From contig NZ_JXQI01000048.1 of the NCBI RefSeq assembly GCF_000834015.1, positions 1-61,802 on the forward strand: a stretch of DNA of 61,802 bases, given 5' to 3'. The notes beneath the pieces are model-generated. The model was not told the DNA's origin. It did no database searches and worked only from the letters and a program-made list of their open reading frames with translations. A program made the position numbers and the translations under genes. The DNA comes from Prevotella pectinovora (GTDB lineage Bacteria > Bacteroidota > Bacteroidia > Bacteroidales > Bacteroidaceae). Shown piece by piece: positions 48,704 to 57,560 of this stretch (positions are counted from its first letter, which is position 1; each line of letters begins with the position of its first letter).

Positions 48704-48960
48704 AGGTTGTCGAAATATCGTTGCATTTCTTCTGGTGTACTACATGAAATGGTCTCGCCATTGGCATACTCGCGACGCGCCTTGTTTATAGAGCGGTGCA
48801 TGGCGGGTGTGATGGTCTCGTCATCTTTGAGGTTGGCCATTCGTACGGAGGCTACACCTCGTAATAGTTTCAAAGCCTTCTTGATGTCGGCTATGAGCGC
48901 ATTGTCTTCCAGTGTGACAATCATCTGTACTGGTTTGGAGTTTAATGTTGCTGATGCCAT
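48700..48960 (-). CDS. Antitoxin of a broken YoeB-type pair
   Basis: ATG 48960 gives 86 residues (MASATLNSKPVQMIVTLEDN, then ALIADIKKALKLLRGVASVR). The C-terminal half is charged (SINKARREYANGETISCSTP). I do not see a clear DNA-binding fold in it; similar small proteins are coupled to YoeB-like toxins in Bacteroidetes. The gene overlaps the toxin remnant by 4 bp, as in a translationally coupled pair. It is intact although its toxin is deleted. A longer start (49002) is open but less likely. Confidence 0.65.
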   Translation of the reverse strand: MASATLNSKPVQMIVTLEDNALIADIKKALKLLRGVASVRMANLKDDETITPAMHRSINKARREYANGETISCSTPEEMQRYFDNL

Positions 48961-49564
48961 ATCGTTATCATTTAGTTGTTCTTTGTTAGCAAAGTTACGC
49001 AAATATTTTGAATGTAACCATAAGCTTCTTATCCTTTTATATTTTATTGCGTTTTTATATTATCCGTTTTAGCCCCTGTGTCCATCAGTCTGTGGCGATG
49101 GACACTATATTCTCACCGATATTCTCATTCCGTGTTGATGTTGTGTCCCCAGCCTTCGGCGTGGACACAAATCAAAAAAATGAAACACTGATATCACCGA
49201 GGAACACGGATTGGTCTTCACGGATCCATTTTTTTTGAAATATTTCGTCAGTGATATTTGGATTATGGTTTTGGATTTAGCAGGATTTTGAGCACTATGG
49301 TGCTCGCTTTTTCCAATCACTTCAGCCCTCTCTCGTTCTCCCCCGTAGGGGAGATGCAGGTTACTCCGTCTTGTTGTTAAGTTACTGTAATAGGCAAATT
49401 ATGATTGCAAAATCAGGGAACATGCGATGCCCTCGTAAAACGCACTGTTTATGCAGTATTGCGTACAAATTCAAGAATTTGGAAGCCATAATCTTGACAA
49501 AATTGTGATTATTCGGAGAGTATGCATATCTTTGCGATGTGACAAGAGACGGTGGTCTTTTGGT

Positions 49565-49678
49565 TAAACCCCAAACGGTCATCAGGCCGTTAAAAACCAC
49601 TCTTCTAAAAAATCAAAATACAAGCAAGCCCTAATGACCGTTTTGGGTTAAACGGCCTAATGACCGTTTGGGGGTTAA
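49565..49678 (-). mobile_element. Element F, deleted copy F3
   Basis: On the minus strand: inverted F end, then AACGGTCATTAGGGCTTGCT, TGTATTTTGATTTTTTAGAA and GAGTGG, as in the left part of F1 and F2, and then directly another F end (GGCCTGATGACCGTTTGGGG). The middle about 100 bp are missing. Confidence 0.6.
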
Positions 49679-49706
49679 TCTCGAAGAAAAATCGTTTGGC
49701 TTTTAC

Positions 49707-49737
49707 TTGCAACAGTCTGACGAAAGATGTATCTTTG
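49707..49737 (+). promoter_or_regulatory. Bacteroidetes promoter of the AAA ATPase gene
   Basis: TTGC (49707-49710), 19 bp, TATCTTTG (49730-49737), 48 bp before the start codon. Confidence 0.65.
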
Positions 49738-49785
49738 CATTACATAAAATATGTAACATAAAACATGTAATGACAGTAAAGCGCT

Positions 49786-50913
49786 ATGGAACAACTGAAT
49801 AACCCCTTCGTGATATATGGATATAAGGGAGCGGAATACTTCTGCGACCGCAAGAAAGAAGCGAAGACCATCGTGGAAGCTCTGGAAAATGAGCGCAACG
49901 TAGTGTTGATGTCGCCACGGCGTATCGGCAAGACGGGACTTATACATCATGTGTTTGAGAACATACAGGATGCGGATTCCGCTGTGAAATGTTTTTATAT
50001 GGACATCAATGCCACACGGAGCATGGAGCAGTTCGTGCAGCTCTTGGGAAAGACGGTGATTGGAAAGGTAGACACGTTCTCACAGTCGGCAATGCGAAAG
50101 ATAAACGCATTTTTCGCCAGCTATAAGCCGACAATGTCGTTTGATGAGCTGACGGGTATTCCTACGTTTTCCATTACCGTGCAGCCCAACCAGAGGGAAG
50201 AGTCGCTGAAACAGATTTTTGATTATCTGCGACTATCGGAAAAGCGTATCTATATCGCCATAGACGAGTTTCAGCAGATAGCAGAATATCCGGAGGGTAG
50301 GGCAGAGGCGCTATTGAGATCATACATACAGTTTCTGCCGAATGTGTATTTCATCTTTGCCGGCAGCAAGCAGCATATGATGACGGATATGTTCCTGTCA
50401 GCCAAGCGCCCGTTTTATCAGAGTTCGCAGATGGTGTCGCTGCCGCTTATCGACAGGCAGGAATATCAGGCTTTTGCAAATCGGTGGATGGCGAAGAAGG
50501 GGTTGTCTGTCGATGATGAGGTGTTCGGGTATCTGTATGATTGTGTTGACGGTCAGACATGGTATGTGCAGGACATATTGAACCGTCTGTATCAGAACGG
50601 CAGACCGATAACGAGAGAAGAGGTGAAGGTGGTAATAGACGAACTGGTGGATGAGCAGGAAGTGGCTTTCATAAACTATTATGAGTCGCTCACCGACAAC
50701 CAGTCTGCTCTCCTGACAGCCATAGCCTGTGAGGGGAAGGTGGCATCGGTGATGTCGCAGGAGTTCTTGGCAAAATACCGTCTTCCGGCGGCAAGCAGTG
50801 TGAGTCTTGCTCTCAAGACATTGGTCAGCCGTGAGTTTGTATATCGCTACGGGGAGGCATACATTGTTTATGACCGCTTCTTCGGCATGTGGCTGCGAAA
50901 GAAACTGGCTTAA
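49786..50913 (+). CDS. AAA ATPase of the ATPase_2 (STAND-like) type
   Basis: The 375-residue protein shows NPFVIYGYKGAEYFCDRKKE at the start, Walker A in SPRRIGKTGLI (about 43-50) and Walker B in RIYIAIDEFQQIAEYPEGRA (about 160-170), with FIFAGSKQHMM as sensor 1. The C-terminus is a winged helix (LTDNQSALLTAIACEGKVAS, then SLALKTLVSREFVYRYG). The nuclease-like DUF234 part of its relative at 5781 is absent. Function is unknown; the family is abundant and mobile in Bacteroidetes. It stands alone, with the deleted element F3 just upstream. Confidence 0.85.
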   Translation: MEQLNNPFVIYGYKGAEYFCDRKKEAKTIVEALENERNVVLMSPRRIGKTGLIHHVFENIQDADSAVKCFYMDINATRSMEQFVQLLGKTVIGKVDTFSQSAMRKINAFFASYKPTMSFDELTGIPTFSITVQPNQREESLKQIFDYLRLSEKRIYIAIDEFQQIAEYPEGRAEALLRSYIQFLPNVYFIFAGSKQHMMTDMFLSAKRPFYQSSQMVSLPLIDRQEYQAFANRWMAKKGLSVDDEVFGYLYDCVDGQTWYVQDILNRLYQNGRPITREEVKVVIDELVDEQEVAFINYYESLTDNQSALLTAIACEGKVASVMSQEFLAKYRLPAASSVSLALKTLVSREFVYRYGEAYIVYDRFFGMWLRKKLA

Positions 50914-50949
50914 TGGTGCTCCTGTCGGTGTGCTTGCGGCAGTCTGCCG

Positions 50950-51711
50950 TTACTTCTTGCGGTAGTATGCCCTTATGCCGTCTTTGAATTTCAGCTGCAG
51001 ACTGTCTTTCATCATGAGTACAATCTCCACGGTGTCTTTCTGAGGTTTCAGTTTGCGACGCTTCTTGTTGCCGGTGTCTATCGTTCCCTCGGTGAACACC
51101 AGCTTGCCGTTGAGCACGTGCCACTCCTTGTAGTATTCCGCCTGTGGATATTCCACGGGGCTCTCGCCCGTCAGACTCGTCTGCTTGAAACGCAGTCCCA
51201 CGGGATCCATCGTGAACTGCTTCTTGATTTTGAATCCCTGTTCTATCGGCACCATCAGCTTCTGTATCATGGAGTCGCGTTCCGGACCGGCTTTTGGCTG
51301 CGGCATACCGGCGATGTGGGGCATCTTGCGCAGTTTCGGCATTACCTGATACACCCATGTGCCCTTCAGCTCATCGAGGTCTATCACGATGTCCGCCTTC
51401 CTCTTGTCCTCCTTGTTTATTACGATGGCGAGCTGGTCGCCGATCTTCGGTCTGCCGAACACCTGTCGGGACTGCATGGCGTCGATGATGCTGAACGTTA
51501 TGGGGTCGCTGTCGTCGGTAGGCAGCACTACCACTACGGAGTCGGTGCATCCCTCGCAGGCAAGTCCGTAGAATGTGGAGTCGCCGGGTATGCGCTCGTC
51601 TTTCACCACAGCAGGTTTGTCGTCGCTTTTCTTGTCGGATGAGCATGCTGCCGTGATGGTGAATATCGCTGCTGCTATTATGAATAGGGGTAGGAATCTC
51701 GATGTTCTCAT
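50950..51711 (-). CDS. Lipoprotein of unknown function with CEGC motif
   Basis: ATG 51711 gives a lipoprotein signal (LFIIAAAIFTITAACSSDKK) and 253 residues; a promoter box at 51746-51753 lies inside the longer frame. After the signal comes DSTFYGLACEGCTDSVVVVL, whose CxxC resembles the start of NlpE-like envelope-stress lipoproteins, although the match is short. The rest is beta-rich (WHVLNGKLVFTEGTID, TVEIVLMMKDSLQLKF) and fits a lipocalin-like barrel. I cannot name the family. It follows the secreted protein gene at 51890-53200, which ends in its own terminator, so it is transcribed separately. Confidence 0.7.
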   Translation of the reverse strand: MRTSRFLPLFIIAAAIFTITAACSSDKKSDDKPAVVKDERIPGDSTFYGLACEGCTDSVVVVLPTDDSDPITFSIIDAMQSRQVFGRPKIGDQLAIVINKEDKRKADIVIDLDELKGTWVYQVMPKLRKMPHIAGMPQPKAGPERDSMIQKLMVPIEQGFKIKKQFTMDPVGLRFKQTSLTGESPVEYPQAEYYKEWHVLNGKLVFTEGTIDTGNKKRRKLKPQKDTVEIVLMMKDSLQLKFKDGIRAYYRKK

Positions 51712-51745
51712 TGTCTTGTATTTTCGTTTGTTTTCTTCTTCAAGG

Positions 51746-51753
51746 CAAAGGTA
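51746..51753 (-). promoter_or_regulatory. Bacteroidetes -7 box for the CEGC lipoprotein
   Basis: TACCTTTG on the minus strand, 35 bp before ATG 51711. It sets the start codon. Confidence 0.55.
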
Positions 51754-51797
51754 GCGTAATTTGTGTGAAATCACAAGACAATCAATTAAAAAAAAGA

Positions 51798-51820
51798 GCG
51801 GACCCCGTCTGTGAGTCCGC
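51798..51820 (-). terminator. Terminator after the secreted propeller-like protein
   Basis: GCGGAC pairs with GTCCGC (loop of 11). On the minus strand it is followed by CTCTTTTTTTT. It lies 70 bp after the stop codon of the gene at 51890. Confidence 0.7.
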
Positions 51821-51889
51821 CCCTCGTATTGTTTTTCGGCTGCTGCCATATCCGGGAAAATCAGTCATTCCGCGATATGGCGGCTGTCG

Positions 51890-53200
51890 TTATCTGTTGA
51901 AAGACTTGATAGCCTTTCCGTTTCTCATGAGCATCATATTGAAGCCACGCACTTTGGCGTCCTTCTGAACCTGCTTGCCGTCGGCAGTGAAACGAGCCAC
52001 AACCTTGTTTGCAGCGTCGGCAGATGGTGCAGACTCCACGGCGTCGGTGTCGTCATACTGAGTGTCGAGAACCCAAGACACATATCCGCCGCCGAGCTCA
52101 TCAGAAGTAGGGTCTTCTTTGTATGCGAATCCGGCGATGTAGCGACCGTCGGCAGAGATGGCAGCAGGAACATTGAATGCAGCGTTGTCGTAGTCGGCAA
52201 GGAGAGTAGCCTTAGGGAATTCAGAGGCGAGCGCCTTGATGCTTTCGTCGCCCTTCTTCCAGATGAATCCCAGACGCGGTCCGAAGAGTCCGCCATAGAA
52301 TCCGATGATTGTGCCTTCGTCAGAAACGGCGCTGCCAAACACCTGACTTCCTGAATTTACGAACATCTCGTCTTCGGCATTAGGAGTGAATAATTCCAGA
52401 GAGTCGTTCTCCGTGTTGTAGCGTGCCACGCTCTGGATGGCTTCCCACTCACCGGTAAGCTGCTCGTAGTTTATCACCAGGTATTTTCCGTTGGCACTCA
52501 TCACAGTCTGGTCGCAGCTGAATATTGTGAATGGCAATGTAGATCCCATTGTAGCTGCAAAATACGGACGGGAGAAAGGATAAGGCATAAATGTCTTTCC
52601 GTCGCGGTTTGGAGCCCACAGCAGGGCAGGACGCGTAGCCATATCATCAACCCAATATCCGGATATTATGGAGTCGTTGGAAACCGAAAGGGCAGTAGCA
52701 CCGGAACTGGTAGCGCCGAGGAACTTGTCAGAAGGCTGCGGCAGGTCTACCGGAGTGCCCTCGTTGAAGATACAAGGTGTTCCCTGGGAGTCATCACCGT
52801 CGTAGTGAGCACCAACAATCAGTTTTCCGTTCGGACTGATACCCAAGAAAGTATACTGTCCGTTCTCGCCGAACTGAGTGCACTGCTCTGTGGCGAAATC
52901 GAATGTTGCTGCAGGACCGTTCCATCCCACAGCCACGCCATTGTCGGCCATAGACTTGATCTGTACGTCTGCTCCTGGGTCAGCGGCAGGGAAAGCCACA
53001 AACTTCTTGCTTTCCATATCGTATATCCATGCCTCGTTGACGCCATATCCCACACCGCCAAAGAATTTGCCGTTTGGAGACAATGTTGTGCCCATGAGCT
53101 CTACACCTTCTGGATCAGGAATTTCAGTTATCCCATTCTGTGCCATCATCGCACTGCTTGTTGCCATCATCGCAACCATTGTTAGTAAAGTCTTTCTCAT
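51890..53200 (-). CDS. Secreted beta-propeller-like protein with sorting-type tail
   Basis: The 436-residue protein has a signal peptide (MRKTLLTMVAMMATSSAMMA). It is built of repeating units of the kind SPNGKFFGGVGYG, DNGVAVGW, SPNGKLIVGAHYDGD, SNDSIISGYWVD, SANGKYLVINYE, SDEGTIIGFYGG and SADGRYIAGFAYKE, which suggests a seven-bladed propeller. The end (ARFTADGKQVQKDAKVRGFN, then MMLMRNGKAIKSF) is a C-terminal tail typical of Por-secreted proteins. Ligand or activity is unknown. It is transcribed alone. Confidence 0.78.
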   Translation of the reverse strand: MRKTLLTMVAMMATSSAMMAQNGITEIPDPEGVELMGTTLSPNGKFFGGVGYGVNEAWIYDMESKKFVAFPAADPGADVQIKSMADNGVAVGWNGPAATFDFATEQCTQFGENGQYTFLGISPNGKLIVGAHYDGDDSQGTPCIFNEGTPVDLPQPSDKFLGATSSGATALSVSNDSIISGYWVDDMATRPALLWAPNRDGKTFMPYPFSRPYFAATMGSTLPFTIFSCDQTVMSANGKYLVINYEQLTGEWEAIQSVARYNTENDSLELFTPNAEDEMFVNSGSQVFGSAVSDEGTIIGFYGGLFGPRLGFIWKKGDESIKALASEFPKATLLADYDNAAFNVPAAISADGRYIAGFAYKEDPTSDELGGGYVSWVLDTQYDDTDAVESAPSADAANKVVARFTADGKQVQKDAKVRGFNMMLMRNGKAIKSFNR

Positions 53201-53254
53201 ATCTTTTCGTTTTTATTGTGATTAGTTTCGCATATTGTGTGCGTTTTCGTATTG

Positions 53255-53262
53255 CAAAAGTA
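53255..53262 (-). promoter_or_regulatory. Bacteroidetes -7 box for the propeller-like protein
   Basis: TACTTTTG on the minus strand, 55 bp before the start codon, with CTTG about 21 bp upstream as a weak -33. The 390-bp gap to the next gene otherwise has only an F-like fragment at 53473-53520 (AACCCAAAACGGTAATAGAC) and the promoter at 53534. Confidence 0.5.
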
Positions 53263-53533
53263 ATGATTATTTCGGATATACTGCAAGAAAAATGCTAAAA
53301 TGTTATATATATTATCCGTTTTGTCGATAAATAGTAAGTTTTTAGGGTCTGTTGGTGATATTCTATTAATTAGATAAGGTGTATGAGATACAGATGCTGT
53401 AACGCAGATTCCCTGTGTTGATTATCACGTTTGACCGGTTTCTTAAGAACAAGATGAGCGAAACTTCGTAATTCAACCCAAAACGGTAATAGACGGTGTT
53501 ATGACAGGTTTGGACTTAAAATAAATAAATTAT

Positions 53534-53564
53534 TTTGTATTGCTCACGATTTAGTTTATCTTTG
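53534..53564 (+). promoter_or_regulatory. Bacteroidetes promoter of the flippase-like gene
   Basis: TTTG (53534-53537), 19 bp, TATCTTTG (53557-53564), 26 bp before the GTG start codon. Confidence 0.7.
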
Positions 53565-53589
53565 CAATGTCAAAGGAAAGAGAATATAA

Positions 53590-54648
53590 GTGAAAAGAAC
53601 AAAGATAAGCAATGTAGCTCTGAAATTCGTGCTGCCCGTGTTGCTAGGAGGAGTGATACTTTATTGGATGTATCGCGACTTCGACTTCAAACGCATAGAG
53701 AAAGTGATGCTACACGACATGGACTGGACATGGATGCTGCTGTCGCTGCCGTTCGGTATCACGGCACAGCTCTTCAGAGGCATAAGATGGAAGCAGACCC
53801 TGGAGCCGGTGGGCGAGAAGCCACGCCTCTCCACATGCGTCAACGCCATCTTCCTGTCATACGCCGCAAGTCTCGTGATACCCCGGGTGGGCGAGTTTAC
53901 ACGCTGCGGAGTGTTGAAGAAATGTGACGGAGTGTCGTTTCCGAAAGCCTTGGGGACGGTGGTCACGGAGCGAGCCATCGACACGCTGCTCGTGATGATA
54001 GTGACGGGAGTGACGCTGCTGGCACAGATGACAATCTTCGAGAGCTTCTTTCTGAGCACCGGAACGAGCATCGACGGCATACTGGCAAAATTCTCTGCCA
54101 CAGGATATGTGGTGACGGCGATTTGCGCCGTGGCAGTGCTGGTGTTGCTCCATTTCCTGCTCAAACGCCTGTCGATATACAATAAGGTGAAGGCAACGCT
54201 CAGCGGCATCTGGCAGGGAATGCTCTCGCTGAAGAGCGTGAAGAACATACCGTTGTTCATATTGCTCACGCTCGGAATATGGGTGAGCTACTTCCTGCAC
54301 TACTATCTCACGTTCTTCTGCTTCGGCTTCACCTCGGGCATGGGAGTGACGTGTGCCCTCGCCACCTTCGTGGTGGGAAGCATAGCGGTGATAGTGCCCA
54401 CGCCAAACGGAGCCGGACCATGGCATTTCGCCGTGAAAACGATGCTGCTGCTGTATGGCTCGGCAGCCCTCGGTCCCAATGCCATCACGGCAGACGAGGC
54501 ACTCTCGTTTGTGCTCATCGTGCACACCATACAGACGATGCTCGTGGTGCTGCTCGGAGTGTGGGCTATGATAATGCTGAAAGCCCGTCCGCAAGCCATC
54601 TCGGAAATAGTGGAAAGGGAGGAAACGGACAGTATGGCGCAGAGATAA
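53590..54648 (+). CDS. Flippase-like integral membrane protein (UPF0104 / LPG synthase TM family)
   Basis: The 352-residue protein starts at GTG. About eight hydrophobic segments are visible. Family marks are ITAQLFRGIRWKQTLEPVGE, FLSYAASLVIPRVGEFTRCG, TVVTERAIDTLLVMIVTG and FVVGSIAVIVPTPNGAGPWH. The motif with PRxGE and the PTPNGAG loop is typical of the transmembrane part of lysylphosphatidylglycerol synthases and glycan flippases (AglD-like). The synthetase domain is absent, so a lipid or glycan flipping role is inferred. The pepD gene follows 78 bp downstream. Confidence 0.85.
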   Translation: MKRTKISNVALKFVLPVLLGGVILYWMYRDFDFKRIEKVMLHDMDWTWMLLSLPFGITAQLFRGIRWKQTLEPVGEKPRLSTCVNAIFLSYAASLVIPRVGEFTRCGVLKKCDGVSFPKALGTVVTERAIDTLLVMIVTGVTLLAQMTIFESFFLSTGTSIDGILAKFSATGYVVTAICAVAVLVLLHFLLKRLSIYNKVKATLSGIWQGMLSLKSVKNIPLFILLTLGIWVSYFLHYYLTFFCFGFTSGMGVTCALATFVVGSIAVIVPTPNGAGPWHFAVKTMLLLYGSAALGPNAITADEALSFVLIVHTIQTMLVVLLGVWAMIMLKARPQAISEIVEREETDSMAQR

Positions 54649-54726
54649 CGAAACCGACTTTTTTTTTACAACCACGCTTCTCCGCACGAAGAATGCGATG
54701 CCGGAGGAGCCTAAACTTTAAATACT

Positions 54727-56184
54727 ATGAGTGAAATCAGAAACCTGAAGCCAGAGTGCATCTGGAGAAACTTCGATGAGCTGACAAAAGTGCCACGCCC
54801 ATCAGGACATTTGGAGAAAGTGCAAAAGTTCTTGCTTGAGTTTGCAAAACGTGTTGGTGTGGAGGCATTCCAGGATGCAGCCGGAAACATCGTGATGCGC
54901 AAACCGGCATCCGCTGGTATGGAAAACCGCAAGACAGCCATTCTGCAGGCCCACATGGACATGGTGCCACAGAAAGATCTCAAGAGCACTCACAACTTCG
55001 AGACCGATCCTATCGAGACATGGATCGACGGTGAGTGGGTAAGAGCAAAGGGCACTACGCTCGGCGCCGACAACGGTATGGGAGTGGCTGCCATCATGGC
55101 AATCATGGAGGACAACACGCTGAAGCACGGTCCGCTGGAGGCTCTCATCACCGCTGATGAAGAGACAGGCATGTTTGGTGTTACCGGCCTGCCAGAGGGC
55201 GAACTCGAGGGAACAATCCTCCTGAACCTCGACACAGAGGACGAGGGCGAGCTCATCATCGGTAGTGCCGGTGGTGTGGACATCACAGCAACTCTCGACT
55301 ACAAAGAGGTGGAGACCGACAAGACCGACATCGCCGTTGCAGTGACCGTGAAGGGCTTGAAGGGTGGACACTCTGGTCTGGAAATCGGTCTGGGCAGAGG
55401 AAACGCCAACAAGATGCTCGTGCGTATCGTTCGCGAGGCAATCACCGACGACGAGGCCCGTCTGGCTACATGGCACGGAGGAAACATGCGTAACGCCATT
55501 CCTTTTGAGGCTACGGCAGTGCTCACAATGCCTAAGGAGAACAAGGAAGACTTCATGGCTCTCTGCGCTGACTTCAAGGAGGATTTCATCGCTGAATATA
55601 AGGGTATAGAGGACGGTATCGACGTAGTGGTAGAGGATGTGGAGCTGCCTGCAACACAGATGCCACAGGAGATACAGGACAACATCGTTGACGCTATCTA
55701 TGCCGTTCACAACGGCGTATGGCGCTACATCCCGTCTATCCCTGGAATCGTGGAGACATCATCAAACTTCGCTATCATCAACATCGAGGGTGGCAGCGTG
55801 GCATTCAAGTTCCTGGCACGCAGCTCAAGCGATAGCGTGAAGGCAGAGATCGGCGCTTCTATCGAGAGCTGCCTGAACATGGCAGGCATGAAGGTGGTGT
55901 TCAGCGGCGAGTATGGCGGCTGGGATCCAAACCCAGACAGCGAGCTGATCAAGGAGATGTGTGGCATCTACCGCAAACTCTTCAACAAGGAGCCTACAGT
56001 ACAGGTGGTACATGCAGGTCTGGAGTGCAGCATGATCCTGAACAAATATCCAGGTCTTGACATCTGCTCATTCGGTCCGACACTCCGTTCACCACATACT
56101 CAGAACGAGCGTTGCCTGATTCCTACAGTTCCTATGTTCTGGGATCTGCTCGTGAAGACTCTCGAGGAAATTCCTGAGAAGTAA
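54727..56184 (+). CDS. pepD: Aminoacyl-histidine dipeptidase (beta-Ala-His dipeptidase)
   Basis: The 485-residue M20-type peptidase hydrolyses X-His dipeptides in the cytoplasm. It shows FDELTKVPRPSGHLEKVQKF, AILQAHMDMVPQKD (metal ligand H), GTTLGADNGMGVAAIMAIME (bridging D), ALITADEETGMFGV (catalytic and metal E), LKGGHSGLEIGLGRGNANKM and HAGLECSMILNKYPGLDICS (metal E and H). Length matches PepD. A strong terminator follows. Confidence 0.95.
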   Translation: MSEIRNLKPECIWRNFDELTKVPRPSGHLEKVQKFLLEFAKRVGVEAFQDAAGNIVMRKPASAGMENRKTAILQAHMDMVPQKDLKSTHNFETDPIETWIDGEWVRAKGTTLGADNGMGVAAIMAIMEDNTLKHGPLEALITADEETGMFGVTGLPEGELEGTILLNLDTEDEGELIIGSAGGVDITATLDYKEVETDKTDIAVAVTVKGLKGGHSGLEIGLGRGNANKMLVRIVREAITDDEARLATWHGGNMRNAIPFEATAVLTMPKENKEDFMALCADFKEDFIAEYKGIEDGIDVVVEDVELPATQMPQEIQDNIVDAIYAVHNGVWRYIPSIPGIVETSSNFAIINIEGGSVAFKFLARSSSDSVKAEIGASIESCLNMAGMKVVFSGEYGGWDPNPDSELIKEMCGIYRKLFNKEPTVQVVHAGLECSMILNKYPGLDICSFGPTLRSPHTQNERCLIPTVPMFWDLLVKTLEEIPEK

Positions 56185-56228
56185 TATTGAATCCATCATC
56201 CCTCAACTGGCACATCGGGACACTCCAT

Positions 56229-56302
56229 GATGCCAGTGGGGGATAACCCAATCATCGTGATTTGGGATAATCCGAAATCGGTTATCAGACCATTCGGGAA
56301 CA
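56229..56302. repeat. F-like fragment after pepD
   Basis: GGGATAACCCAATCATCGTG and GATAATCCGAAATCGGTTAT, then CAGACCATTCGGG, resemble F ends and may be a decayed pair. The rest of the gap to 56481 holds the pepD terminator and an element E fragment (56401-56460). Confidence 0.4.
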
Positions 56303-56310
56303 AACAATAA

Positions 56311-56353
56311 GCCGTGTTGACAACTACACTCTCTGTAGCATTGTCAACACGGC
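56311..56353 (+). terminator. Terminator of pepD
   Basis: A perfect 13-bp stem (GCCGTGTTGACAA with TTGTCAACACGGC) encloses 17 bases and is followed by TTTTGGTTTTATT. Confidence 0.85.
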
Positions 56354-56400
56354 TTTTGGTTTTATTCCTTGTTTTATTCTTAGCTCGTCATTTGCCTATA

Positions 56401-56460
56401 GGTTCCTTCCCTTTGGGAAGGTCAGGATGGGTTGTCCTTTGGGAAGGTCAGGATGGGTTC
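56401..56460 (+). repeat. Element E outer-arm fragments, twice
   Basis: CCTTTGGGAAGGTCAGGATG with GGTT occurs twice in tandem, starting near 56410 and 56434. It is like the right outer arm of element E (48071-48103). Confidence 0.6.
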
Positions 56461-56481
56461 TATGGTCATGATGGTTCCTGT

Positions 56482-57429
56482 TCAGCTCTTCCATCTCCAT
56501 TTCTTCTTCACTTTATTGCCGATGCGCGAGAATACGTATGTGATATGCTGTGTAGGCAGGGATTTGCCCGTAACGATGAGAATCACGGCAGTCAGAATAA
56601 GCAGGATGCCGATGCCGAGACGCATGCTGAAAGACTCGCCGAAGACGAATATGCCGATGCATACCGCCGTGATAGGTTCCAAGGCTCCCATCACCGCAGT
56701 AGGAGTAGAGCCGATGTCGTGTACGGCTACTACCATGAGCACCAGTGATATCACCGTAGGGAATACGGCGAGCACCAAGGCATACACCAGTTCGTGCATG
56801 GAGGTGAGCGGCTGCAGCCGGGCGTCGGGACTTACGAAGGAATAGCCGATGAGGATGAACGTGCCGATGAAGAGCACATAGAACGTGAGCTTGACCGACG
56901 ACAGGCGCAGCGACGACTTGTTGACCACCACGATATACACGGCATAGGTGAGCGACGATATGATGACGAAGAACACGCCGATGGTGGACAGTGTGGCTCC
57001 GTCGCCACCCTTGTATAGCAGACTGATGCCGCTGAGGGCGAGGACGATGGAGACTACGGTGACTGCCGTGACGCGCTCCTTGAAGAACACCGCCATTATC
57101 ACAGCCACCATCACGGGATATACAAACAGGATGGTGGAGGCAATGCCGGCATCCATGAAATTGAAGCTGAAAAACAATGTCAGCGACGATGCCACCATCA
57201 GTGTGCCGAGCGTTGCCAACGTCTTTATCTCACGTAGCGTCACGGCAAACGACTTGCGCTGTGCCACCATCATCACTGCGAGAATCAGTGTGGCGAAGGC
57301 GTAACGATAGAAAATCACCGAGTTGGTGTTCAAACCGTCGGCATAAAGGTTCAGGGCACCAAGCGGGTTAGTGCCATAGCTGACAGCGGCGAGGATGCCG
57401 CAAATCGTACCTCTGATCTTTGGATTCAT
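56482..57429 (-). CDS. EamA/DMT-family permease
   Basis: The 315-residue protein has ten membrane segments in two EamA repeats (first from GTICGILAAVSYGTNPLGAL, second from TIGVFFVIISSLTYAVYIVV). It ends with LGIGILLILTAVILIVTGKS and a basic tail. The family exports or imports small metabolites such as amino acids; the substrate cannot be read from sequence. It is transcribed alone on the minus strand. Confidence 0.87.
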   Translation of the reverse strand: MNPKIRGTICGILAAVSYGTNPLGALNLYADGLNTNSVIFYRYAFATLILAVMMVAQRKSFAVTLREIKTLATLGTLMVASSLTLFFSFNFMDAGIASTILFVYPVMVAVIMAVFFKERVTAVTVVSIVLALSGISLLYKGGDGATLSTIGVFFVIISSLTYAVYIVVVNKSSLRLSSVKLTFYVLFIGTFILIGYSFVSPDARLQPLTSMHELVYALVLAVFPTVISLVLMVVAVHDIGSTPTAVMGALEPITAVCIGIFVFGESFSMRLGIGILLILTAVILIVTGKSLPTQHITYVFSRIGNKVKKKWRWKS

Positions 57430-57560
57430 TTCTTGTTATTATTCTCTTTTATTGGTGTTTTAAAATAGAAAGGGAAAATCTTGATGGGCTATATAGGACA
57501 GGATGAAGTCAGCAGAATCTCATCTGCAAGGCAATCAAGGATTAAGAATTGGAATCCTCT

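Larger units (their letters stand above)
48961..49785. other. Gene-free repeat-rich stretch before an AAA ATPase gene
   Basis: No gene is supported here. TGTGTCCCCAG (49141) and a partner CGTGGACACA (49159) form a hairpin. CACCGAGGAACACGGATTGG (49195) and TCAGTGATATTTGG (49250) look like a common intergenic repeat. CTCCCCCGTAGGGGAG lies at 49337. A deleted copy of element F (minus orientation) is at 49565-49678. The ATPase promoter is at 49707. Confidence 0.5.

Noticed and set aside
49105..49320. Minus-strand open frame of 71 codons
   Set aside because: It covers intergenic repeats of the type CACCGAGGAACACGG and has low-complexity composition.
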